NCBI GenBank assembly: GCA_030830465.1
Contig: JAURMY010000303.1
Span: 1 to 7,710, forward strand
DNA from: Alphaproteobacteria bacterium
GTDB taxonomy: Bacteria; Pseudomonadota; Alphaproteobacteria; Rhodobacterales; Rhodobacteraceae
DNA length: 7,710 nucleotides
Reading direction: 5' to 3'
Part shown: piece after piece, positions 1-6,069 of the stretch
Numbering within the stretch: the stretch's first letter is position 1
Layout of the letters: the number at the start of each line of letters is the position of its first letter
Made by a program: the position numbers and the translations under genes
The notes under the pieces: model-generated
What the model was told of the DNA's origin: nothing
Database searches by the model: none
Seen by the model: the letters and a program-made list of their open reading frames with translations, nothing else

Positions 1-505
1 CGTGGGTGCCGACCTTTTCCATATAACCGTTCATCAGTTTGTAACGGCCCTTGGGCATCAGCGGCATTTCCGCATGCGACCATTCCGGCGCCGCACCAAG
101 GCCGATGAAACCGGCGCCGATTTCCTCGGCGATCTCCTTCACCTCGCGCAGGTGATGGTTCACCTCGTCGCAGGTCTGATGGATGGTTTCCAGCGGTGCG
201 CCGGACAGTTCAAACTGTCCCCCCGGTTCCAGCGAGACATTGGCACCGTCCTTGACCAGACCGATGATCTTGCCGCCCTCGGTGACTTCGGCCCAGCCGT
301 AACGGTCGCGCAGACCTTCCAGCATCGCCTTGATCGAACAGGGCCCGTCATAAGGCAACGGCATATGTGTTGCTTTGATATAGCCGAATTTTTCGTGTTC
401 GGTACCGATCCGCCAGTCGTCCTTGGGCTTGCACCCAGAGGCCATATAGGCCGCCAACTGGTCATGATGTTCGATCGGGCCGCCGCCGGACTGAGGAATG
501 GACAT
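1..505 (-). CDS. gshA: Glutamate-cysteine ligase, class II (plant/alphaproteobacterial type), N-terminal part, cut by the window edge
   Basis: Cytosolic enzyme that joins glutamate and cysteine using ATP, the first step of glutathione synthesis. The 168 visible residues start MSIPQSGGGPIEHHDQL. They carry the family's GTEHEKFG motif (residues 34-41), the SLEPGGQFELSG motif (91-102) that contributes to the active site, and PKGRY (151-155). Family members are roughly 450 residues, so about the first third is present and the rest lies beyond base 1. The ATG at 505-503 is preceded by GGAG about 11 bases upstream, a loosely spaced ribosome site; the protein start agrees with the conserved N-terminus. 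It is the last visible gene of a leftward series rsmE - membrane protein - gshA, with 59 bases separating it from the gene before. The family call is firm from motifs; co-transcription is inferred from spacing. Confidence 0.93.
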   Translation of the reverse strand, partial: MSIPQSGGGPIEHHDQLAAYMASGCKPKDDWRIGTEHEKFGYIKATHMPLPYDGPCSIKAMLEGLRDRYGWAEVTEGGKIIGLVKDGANVSLEPGGQFELSGAPLETIHQTCDEVNHHLREVKEIAEEIGAGFIGLGAAPEWSHAEMPLMPKGRYKLMNGYMEKVGTH

Positions 506-539
506 AGGGCTGAAGGCTCCGAAAATGAACGTTATCGCC

Positions 540-568
540 CGCCTAATGGCTCAGGTAAAAAGCGTCAA
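540..568 (-). promoter_or_regulatory. Possible weak promoter for gshA
   Basis: Reading leftwards, TTGACG (568-563) is followed after exactly 17 bases by TAGGCG (545-540). The -35 is close to consensus, the -10 is poor (only the first two bases fit TATAAT). The TTGAC element overlaps the stop codon of the preceding gene. If used, the mRNA leader would be about 25-30 bases. gshA may simply be read through from rsmE. Confidence 0.27.
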
Positions 569-1098
569 GTCAAGGCGCGAAATCGGTCCGGGCGACGCCA
601 GATCACGTCCCTTTGATCGCTTTGGGCATTGACCGCCGCCACCAGCCGGGCGGTGTCAATTCCGGGCAAGGCGGAAAAGGCGTCAAACAACCCGTCCGCA
701 CCTGCGGCGGAAACCGGAATATAAAGGCTGGGCCCCTCGGACTGTTTCAACACCCAGACCCGTCCATCGCTGGGGCTGTGGCGCAATTCCAGGCGTGTCA
801 GGGCCGCCAGCGCCACCGAATCTCCGCCGGTTGGGGTCATATAGGATATTTGCGCCTCATCCACCGCAACCAGTCCCGGCCCCTGCTGGCCGCGGGCAAA
901 TCGGGTGCGTTGATAACTGGCCCAGAAGACGGCAAGGCCCAGAAGCACGAAAACCAGTCCGACCAGTTCCAGAACCTGGTTAAACCGCAGATATCCGCGC
1001 CAGATCGCAAGCCCGCCAAGCAGGACCAAACCGCCGGCCGACAGGCTTTCCGCCCAGCGGGTCAACCAGCCGGTGACGTCAGGGCGCAGCAGCCTCAT
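565..1098 (-). CDS. Conserved-looking two-helix membrane protein of unknown function
   Basis: A 177-residue protein that I cannot assign to a named family. Two hydrophobic stretches at about residues 17-33 and 43-61 form a hairpin in the inner membrane, joined by a short loop with basic residues (WRGYLRF). The remaining 110 residues are soluble: an alternating pattern with GLVAVDEAQISYMTP (75-89), ALTRLELRH (99-107), WVLKQSEG (115-122) and LYIPVSAAGADGLFDAF (125-141) suggests a small beta-rich domain ending in a helix, reminiscent of bacterial PH-like (YcxB-type) domains that follow a membrane hairpin. That fold is an inference. I chose the ATG at 1098-1096 because it overlaps the rsmE stop (ATGA, four shared bases), the usual sign of translational coupling; the frame stays open further upstream, but that stretch lies inside rsmE. 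Its place between an rRNA methyltransferase and a glutathione gene does not reveal its job. Confidence 0.8.
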   Translation of the reverse strand: MRLLRPDVTGWLTRWAESLSAGGLVLLGGLAIWRGYLRFNQVLELVGLVFVLLGLAVFWASYQRTRFARGQQGPGLVAVDEAQISYMTPTGGDSVALAALTRLELRHSPSDGRVWVLKQSEGPSLYIPVSAAGADGLFDAFSALPGIDTARLVAAVNAQSDQRDVIWRRPDRFRALT

Positions 1099-1832
1099 TG
1101 CCAGTCGCCCCGCCCGGCCTGCCACAGGGTCATCGCCGCCACAGCAGCCGTATCGGCGCGCAAAATTCGCGGCCCAAGGCTGACCGGCATGATATTCGGC
1201 AGGCGCTGCAAGCGGGCCTTTTCCTCGGGGGCAAAACCGCCTTCGGGGCCGATCAATATGGCCCAGGGCGCGCCTTTGGCCGCCTGACTTGTCCATTCAA
1301 ACGGCTTGCCCGACAGGGTTTCGTCGCAAAACATCAGGTGCCGGTCAGACGGCCAGGTGTCCAGAACATCCTCCAGCCGGGCCAGATCAGCGACCTCGGG
1401 CACAAAGGTCCCGCCGCATTGTTCGGCGGCCTCGATCGCATGGGCTTGCAGCCGGTCCTGACGAATCCGGTCGGCATTGGTGAACCGGGTCTGCACCGGC
1501 ATGATCCGCGCCGCGCCAAGCTCCGCCGCTTTTTCCACGATGAAATCCGTGCGGGCCTTTTTGATCGGCGCGAACATCAGCCACAGATCGGGCGGAAGCT
1601 GCAACGGCAGGGTTTGCGCGACACAGGTCAGGATACCGCCGCGCTTGTTGCTTTGGATCACTTCGGCGGTCCATTCACCGTCGCGGCTGTTGAACAGGGC
1701 CACCTGTGCGCCGTTCTCCAGCCGCATAACGTTGAACAGGTAATTCGCCTGATCGCGATTGACCGCAACGGATTGCGCCGCCCCCAAGGGAGCGTCTACA
1801 AAGAGCCTGATTTTCGCCCGTTCACCTGTCAT
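1095..1832 (-). CDS. rsmE: 16S rRNA (uracil(1498)-N(3))-methyltransferase RsmE
   Basis: Methylates N3 of U1498 in 16S rRNA (E. coli numbering), at the decoding region of the small subunit, using S-adenosylmethionine. The 245 residues have the expected two-part build: an N-terminal PUA-like RNA-binding part (about 1-75) and a C-terminal SPOUT domain with a deep trefoil knot. Family motifs seen are KAAELGAARI (101-110), EAAEQCGG (134-141), the SAM-site loop IGPEGGF (194-200) and the knot motif LGPRILRADTA (219-229). Length is typical. Start at 1832-1830 fits the usual beginning (KIRLFVD from residue 7) although no strong ribosome site precedes it. It heads the leftward series; its stop overlaps the next start by four bases. 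Its start lies 11 bases from that of ubiA on the other strand. Confidence 0.95.
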   Translation of the reverse strand: MTGERAKIRLFVDAPLGAAQSVAVNRDQANYLFNVMRLENGAQVALFNSRDGEWTAEVIQSNKRGGILTCVAQTLPLQLPPDLWLMFAPIKKARTDFIVEKAAELGAARIMPVQTRFTNADRIRQDRLQAHAIEAAEQCGGTFVPEVADLARLEDVLDTWPSDRHLMFCDETLSGKPFEWTSQAAKGAPWAILIGPEGGFAPEEKARLQRLPNIMPVSLGPRILRADTAAVAAMTLWQAGRGDWQ

Positions 1833-1843
1833 AGGCCCTGTTT

Positions 1844-2821
1844 ATGTCCGAGCAGACCCAAAATCCAGACCTGCCGGACAGCGGACGCGTTGCCGACGCG
1901 ACAAAACTGAACTGGGTTGACCGCTTTGCCCCCGGCCGGACCCGTCCCTACCTGCGCCTGTCACGGGCGGATCGACCGGCGGGCACATGGCTGTTGCTGT
2001 TGCCATGTTGGTGGGGTCTGCTGCTGGCGGCGGCGGGCGATCCGAAAGGCGCCGGTTGGGCCGATCTTTGGATTTTTCTGGCCTGCGGCATTGGCGCGTT
2101 TCTGATGCGCGGTGCCGGCTGCACCTGGAACGATATCAGCGACCGCGACTTTGACGCCCAGGTCGCACGCACCAAATCGCGGCCCCTGCCCTCGGGTCAG
2201 GCGACGCTGCGCGGTGCTGCGGTTTGGATGGTCGCACAGGCCCTGATCGCCTTTGCGGTTTTGCTGACCCTGAACCGCGCCGCGATATTTCTGGGCATAT
2301 TGGCCCTGTTGCCCGTGGTGATTTATCCCTTTGCCAAACGCTTTACCTGGTGGCCGCAGGTGTTTCTGGGCCTGGCCTTCAACTGGGGCGCGCTGCTGGC
2401 CTGGGCGGCCCATACCGGAACCTTGGGCTGGCCGCCGGTCCTGCTTTATCTGGCGGGGATTTTCTGGACACTGTTTTACGACACGATCTATGCGCATCAG
2501 GACAAAGAGGATGATGCACTGATCGGGGTTCGGTCCACCGCTCGCCTGTTTGCCGATCACACCTATTTGTGGCTGCGCTGGTTTCTGATCGCCACCGTCT
2601 TGCTGATGGCCGCCGCAACGATTCTTGCACTGGTGGACAACGCCAGCGCCGTCGCCCTGACTGTGGCGCTGACCGGCTGTTGGGCCTTTGGCTGGCATCT
2701 TGTCTGGCAGCTTCGTTCGCTTGATATCGACAATCCGGAAAATTGCCTGAAACTGTTTCGCGCCAACCGCGATGCCGGGCTGATCCCTGTGCTGTTTTTC
2801 GCCGGTGCCCTGATACTGTGA
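1844..2821 (+). CDS. ubiA: 4-hydroxybenzoate polyprenyltransferase UbiA
   Basis: Inner-membrane prenyltransferase that attaches the polyprenyl chain to 4-hydroxybenzoate, an early membrane step in ubiquinone synthesis. The 325 residues contain both aspartate-rich Mg-diphosphate motifs: N96-D97-I-S-D100-R101-D102-F-D104, followed by KSRPLPSG (111-118), and the second motif Y212-D213-T-I-Y216-A-H-Q-D220-K221-E-D223-D224. Between and after them are hydrophobic segments consistent with about eight or nine membrane helices. The substrate-side pattern RLSRADRPAGTWLLLLPCWW (38-57) is typical of bacterial UbiA rather than of chlorophyll or heme-O prenyltransferases. An N-terminal extension of about 35 residues before it is soluble. 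The ATG at 1844 has only a weak AGG eight bases upstream. A poor promoter-like pair, TTGCGC (1773-1778) and TACAAA (1797-1802) with an 18-base spacer, lies inside rsmE. The gene downstream follows after 61 bases on the same strand. Confidence 0.95.
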   Translation: MSEQTQNPDLPDSGRVADATKLNWVDRFAPGRTRPYLRLSRADRPAGTWLLLLPCWWGLLLAAAGDPKGAGWADLWIFLACGIGAFLMRGAGCTWNDISDRDFDAQVARTKSRPLPSGQATLRGAAVWMVAQALIAFAVLLTLNRAAIFLGILALLPVVIYPFAKRFTWWPQVFLGLAFNWGALLAWAAHTGTLGWPPVLLYLAGIFWTLFYDTIYAHQDKEDDALIGVRSTARLFADHTYLWLRWFLIATVLLMAAATILALVDNASAVALTVALTGCWAFGWHLVWQLRSLDIDNPENCLKLFRANRDAGLIPVLFFAGALIL

Positions 2822-2882
2822 TTGTAGCCACCCAACCCAGCCGATAGAACAGACCCAACCGGCAGCGGAGCCTTCGACCCAT

Positions 2883-4844
2883 ATGCAGCGACTTGCCCTC
2901 TTTTTTGGCGCACTTGCCCTGGCTTTGGCCATGGGGGCCAGTTATCTGGTGGCCAGCCTGATGGCGAACTTCGTGGAAACCAGAACCATGCGTCAGGTGA
3001 TGCTGGTTTTGAACGAAGAGGGATTTGACTGGGTATCGGTCCGACCCGATGGGTTGATCGTGCATGTCTCCGGCGCGGCGCCGACCGAAGGCGCCCGTTT
3101 CAAGGCGCTGATCGCGCTGAAAAAAGCCGTGAATGCCGACCGTATCGAAGACACGATTGCCGTTGTGGACCCGGACGATCTGCATCCGCCGAAATTCTCG
3201 CTGGAACTGCTGCGCAATGGCGACGGTATTTCGCTGATCGGGCTCATACCTGACATCACCGACCGCGAGACTGTGCTGAAATCCATCGCCGATGTTGCCA
3301 ACGGAACCACCGTGACCGACATGCTGGAAACCGCCGACTTCACGCCGCCCGAGGGTTGGGACAACGCGGTGGGTTTTGCCCTCAGCAGCCTGCGCACCCT
3401 GCCGCGTTCAAAAATCTCGGTCACGGCCGATCAGGTGACGATCACCGCGATCACCGACAGTCAGGAAGAAAAGGCCAGAATCGAAGGCGAGCTGGAGGCG
3501 CAAAAACCTAAATCCCTCCACCTGATCCTGCACATTTCAGCACCCAGACCGGTGATCACACCGTTCAGCCTGCGGCTGATCAAGGATGAAAACGGCGTGC
3601 GGTTTGACAGTTGTTCGGCGGAAACCGCGGCATCCAAGACCCGTATTCTGGCCGCCGCGACAAAAATCGGTCTTGAGAGCGACGCGGATTGCACCATCGG
3701 CCTTGGCGTGCCCTCGCCCCGCTGGGCCGATGCCGTGGTTCTGGCAATCAACGCCGTCCAGCAACTGGGCGGTGGCAGCCTGACCTTCTCGGATGCGGAT
3801 GTCACCCTTGTGGCCCCGGACACGGTCAAGCAGGACGATTTTGACCGGATCATCCACGATCTTGAACAGACCCTGCCCGATGTGTTCTCGGTGCATGCCG
3901 TGCTGACACCGAAACCGCTGTTGGAAGGTTCCGCGGCCAAGCCCGAGGAACTGGAATATTCCGTCACCAAAGGCCCCGAAGGCCTGGTCCAGATGCGCGG
4001 CCGGATGCGCGATGAACGGATTTCAGAAAGCGTTTTGAATTTTGCCCGCGCCCAGTTCGGCAGCGAAAACGTGCATGACACCACCCGTGTTGACCCGAAC
4101 TTGCCCGACGGCTGGCCCCTGCGGGTTCTGGCGGGACTTGAGGCATTGGCAAAACTGCATCACGGCTCGCTTTCGGTGAAAAAAGACACGCTGGTGCTGC
4201 GCGGCACAACGGACCGCCCGGAGGCGAAAACAGAGGTCACCCAGATCCTATCCGACAAGTTGGGCGAAACGTCGCGGTACGAGATTTTCGTCAACTACGA
4301 CGAAACCCTGAACAAAAAGGCCAACCTGCCCACGCCCCAGGAATGTGTGGACCGCATCAACGACATTCTGAAGAAAAAGCAGATCAGCTTTGCACCCTCT
4401 TCGACCAAGATCGAGGGCGAGGCTTTGGAGGTCGTGCAACAAATCGCGGATGCCATGACGGATTGCACCGAAGTCCCCATGGAAATCGGCGGCCATACCG
4501 ACAGCCAGGGCCGCGAGAACATGAACCTGACCCTCAGTCAGGCGCGCGCCGAAGCGGTGCTTGACTCCCTACTCAGCCACGAAGTTCTGACAACATTTCT
4601 GACGGCGAAGGGTTATGGCGAAAGCCAGCCCATCGCCGATAACGGCACCGAGGACGGCCGGACCGCCAACCGCAGGATCGAATTCCGGCTGATCGGCCCG
4701 GATGACGCCACCCAAGAAGCCTCGTCCGCTTCGGGGCTGCAATCCGGCGACGAGCAGGATACACAAGATGAAAATGGTCTGAGCCAGCCGATGGAAGAAG
4801 ACCCGGCCGGCGGCGCAACGGAGATCACAGATGGACAGGACTGA
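2883..4844 (+). CDS. Large membrane-anchored OmpA-family protein with tandem BON-like repeats
   Basis: A 653-residue envelope protein. An N-terminal hydrophobic segment (about residues 4-26, single Arg before it) acts as a membrane anchor or signal peptide; no lipobox cysteine is present. Residues 488-604 form an OmpA C-terminal domain: ISFAPSSTKI (501-510), GHTDSQGRENMNLTLSQARA (537-556) with the conserved peptidoglycan-binding pair D540 and R555, and GYGESQPIADNGTEDGRTAN (577-596). The middle part, about 45-475, appears to contain seven alpha/beta half-repeats like BON domains, each with a strand pair around a Gly or Ser and a helix (see finding). Cysteines occur as two pairs, C244/C270 and C488/C528. 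A 49-residue acidic tail follows the OmpA domain. GGAG at 2867-2870 lies 12 bases before the ATG. It probably links the inner membrane or envelope surface to peptidoglycan; its exact role is unknown. Layout resembles mycobacterial OmpATb (BON then OmpA domain), but with many more repeats. Confidence 0.88.
   Translation: MQRLALFFGALALALAMGASYLVASLMANFVETRTMRQVMLVLNEEGFDWVSVRPDGLIVHVSGAAPTEGARFKALIALKKAVNADRIEDTIAVVDPDDLHPPKFSLELLRNGDGISLIGLIPDITDRETVLKSIADVANGTTVTDMLETADFTPPEGWDNAVGFALSSLRTLPRSKISVTADQVTITAITDSQEEKARIEGELEAQKPKSLHLILHISAPRPVITPFSLRLIKDENGVRFDSCSAETAASKTRILAAATKIGLESDADCTIGLGVPSPRWADAVVLAINAVQQLGGGSLTFSDADVTLVAPDTVKQDDFDRIIHDLEQTLPDVFSVHAVLTPKPLLEGSAAKPEELEYSVTKGPEGLVQMRGRMRDERISESVLNFARAQFGSENVHDTTRVDPNLPDGWPLRVLAGLEALAKLHHGSLSVKKDTLVLRGTTDRPEAKTEVTQILSDKLGETSRYEIFVNYDETLNKKANLPTPQECVDRINDILKKKQISFAPSSTKIEGEALEVVQQIADAMTDCTEVPMEIGGHTDSQGRENMNLTLSQARAEAVLDSLLSHEVLTTFLTAKGYGESQPIADNGTEDGRTANRRIEFRLIGPDDATQEASSASGLQSGDEQDTQDENGLSQPMEEDPAGGATEITDGQD
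4820..4823 (+). promoter_or_regulatory. Ribosome binding site of the small coiled-coil gene, inside the OmpA-family gene
   Basis: GGAG seven bases before the ATG at 4831, a well-spaced site. It lies within the last codons of the preceding gene and supports the 4831 start and hence the 14-base overlap. Confidence 0.7.
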
Positions 4845-5154
4845 AATCATATTGCTGATGGCGGTGATTCTTTTCGCCACCTTCCTGTTGGGCTGGGCGG
4901 CGCATTGGCTGTTTCACAAGTTCAACCGAGTCAACACCAGCAATGTCGCCGAGATTGACACATTGGCCAGCGCCCTGCATGACGCCGAAGAAACCCGCGA
5001 CGAGGCCATCGCCTATATGCTGCAGCGCGAGGCCGAACTGGTCGGGCAATTGGGCCAGGCCGAAGCAGAACTTCAGGCCGCCATGGACGGATTGGGCGAT
5101 GCCCGCCGCGAGGTTGCCGAATTGCGGTATTATATTGAGGAAAACTCGGCCTGA
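4831..5154 (+). CDS. Small membrane protein with a coiled coil, unknown function
   Basis: A 107-residue protein of no family I can name. One hydrophobic helix at about residues 6-28 (IILLMAVILFATFLLGW) is followed by a short basic stretch (HKFNRV, 29-34) and then a continuous charged helix from about 38 to 104 with regularly spaced Leu, Ala and Met and many Glu, which should form a coiled coil (EAELVGQLGQAEAELQAAM, 67-85). The positive charge just after the helix favours a cytoplasmic C-terminus, so the coiled coil is probably inside the cell. It overlaps the end of the OmpA-family gene by 14 bases in another frame and has its own good ribosome site, so the two are probably made together and may form a complex across the inner membrane. 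Resembles in build, not in sequence, accessory proteins of envelope complexes. It ends 7 bases from the oppositely oriented permease gene. Confidence 0.85.
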   Translation: MDRTEIILLMAVILFATFLLGWAAHWLFHKFNRVNTSNVAEIDTLASALHDAEETRDEAIAYMLQREAELVGQLGQAEAELQAAMDGLGDARREVAELRYYIEENSA

Positions 5155-5161
5155 CCGCGCC

Positions 5162-5923
5162 CTATGCCAGCAATCCGCGCCGCAACAGATTGATCCCCGC
5201 AATCACCAGAACCCCCAGCGTCGCCCGGCGAAACACGGCCTGATCCATGCGGTCCTGTGCGCGCATGCCCGCCACCTGTCCGATCAGCGCCGGCAGCACC
5301 AGCATCAGGGACAAAGGAATCGTTTGCGGGTTCAACACGCCTGACCGCAAATGCGCCCCCAGCAGCAAAACCGAGCCCATCAGATACATCGTGCCCTGAA
5401 TGCGCACGCTTTCCTGTTTCGGCACCTCAAGGGCGGTCAGGTAAAGGATGGTCGGCGGCCCCCACACGCCCGTCAACCCGCCGAAAAACCCCGCCACCAA
5501 CGCCACGGTGGTTTCGGTAATCCGTTCAAAACCTTTCCGAATCCTCGGGCGCCATCCGGCCAGCTGCAATCCGGCGAAAACGACGATCATGCCGCCCAAA
5601 AGCAAAAACAACAGGGCCGGCGGCATCAGCCGAACCAACTGCGCCGAAGCCAGAATCGCCACGAACAGCACGATATTGTAACGCCAGTATTTCAGGAACG
5701 ACGCCCAGGCATGACCCATCCCGTTGCGGAAAGTCTGGGTGATATTGGTGGCCACGGTCGGCAGAATCAGCCCGGCAATCGCCACCTCGGCCGGCAGGAA
5801 ACTGCCCAGCCCGGACACCATGATCATCGGCATGGCAAATCCGACCGCGCCTTTGACAAATCCTGCGACACTGACCACCAAAAGCGTGGCCAGCAGCATG
5901 ACAACGGACATGTCCGCCAGCAT
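5162..5923 (-). CDS. TauE/SafE-family membrane permease (sulfite exporter family)
   Basis: Inner-membrane transporter of the TauE/SafE family (Pfam TauE), members of which move organic or inorganic sulfur anions; the substrate here cannot be told from sequence. The 253 residues have about eight hydrophobic segments (roughly 7-35, 46-63, 82-98, 103-122, 139-156, 176-192, 203-222, 234-248). The duplicated family motif is visible in both halves: GFVKGAVGFAMPM (21-33) and GFFGGLTGVWGPP (145-157). Size is typical. Start is uncertain: ATG at 5923-5921 gives 253 residues, ATG at 5911-5909 gives 249; neither has a convincing ribosome site, and the frame is open further upstream but non-hydrophobic and overlapping the divergent gene's region. 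It is divergent from mcd across 146 bases and convergent with the small coiled-coil gene, so it is probably a single-gene unit in this window. Confidence 0.88.
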   Translation of the reverse strand: MLADMSVVMLLATLLVVSVAGFVKGAVGFAMPMIMVSGLGSFLPAEVAIAGLILPTVATNITQTFRNGMGHAWASFLKYWRYNIVLFVAILASAQLVRLMPPALLFLLLGGMIVVFAGLQLAGWRPRIRKGFERITETTVALVAGFFGGLTGVWGPPTILYLTALEVPKQESVRIQGTMYLMGSVLLLGAHLRSGVLNPQTIPLSLMLVLPALIGQVAGMRAQDRMDQAVFRRATLGVLVIAGINLLRRGLLA

Positions 5924-6069
5924 TCCGGTCACGGTTTTATGCCGTATCTTGAAATTCGAACCGTCACATTCGTTCGCCCTGCCCTTTGTTTCGGTATTTT
6001 TGTTGCGCTGCGATGCAGCATTCGCTAAGCCCTTGGCCAAACCGTTTCGATTGCAGACAGGACAGATAA
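5924..6069. promoter_or_regulatory. Divergent intergenic region between the permease and mcd
   Basis: This 146-base gap must hold the promoters of two genes reading away from each other. It is more AT-rich than its surroundings. It contains a short perfect inverted repeat, GCTGC-GAT-GCAGC (6007-6019), and the hexamer AACCGT three times (5959-5964, 6040-6045, and inverted at 5931-5936). A poor promoter-like pair for mcd is TTGCGC (6003-6008) and TAAGCC (6026-6031) with a 17-base spacer, in which case the inverted repeat would straddle the -35 and the spacer. No strong sigma-70 match is seen for either direction. The regulatory role is inferred from position only. Confidence 0.4.
6059..6062 (+). 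promoter_or_regulatory. Ribosome binding site of mcd
   Basis: AGGA seven bases before the ATG at 6070. It fixes the start of the long N-terminal extension of this acyl-CoA dehydrogenase, showing that the extension belongs to the protein. Confidence 0.7.

Noticed and set aside
2..616. Open frame of 204 codons on the plus strand at the left edge
   Set aside because: It lies opposite glutamate-cysteine ligase, whose GTEHEKFG and LEPGGQFELSG motifs identify the coding strand.
1098..1910. Long open frame (270 codons) on the plus strand opposite rsmE
   Set aside because: Antisense of a clear rsmE; the composition is low in hydrophobic pattern and no motif is seen.
2822..2882. Possible terminator or independent promoter between ubiA and the OmpA-family gene
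   Set aside because: No hairpin with T-run and no convincing -35/-10 pair is seen in these 61 bases; read-through from ubiA is as likely.
1961..2932. Long open frame (323 codons) on the minus strand opposite ubiA
   Set aside because: It mirrors ubiA, whose two aspartate-rich motifs are intact. The translation is rich in Gly, Gln, Arg and Pro with no recognisable domain, as expected for the antisense of a GC-rich gene.
5351..6028. Open frame on the plus strand opposite the permease gene
   Set aside because: The translation is His-, Gln- and Arg-rich without a fold pattern, while the opposite strand encodes a clear eight-helix TauE-family protein.
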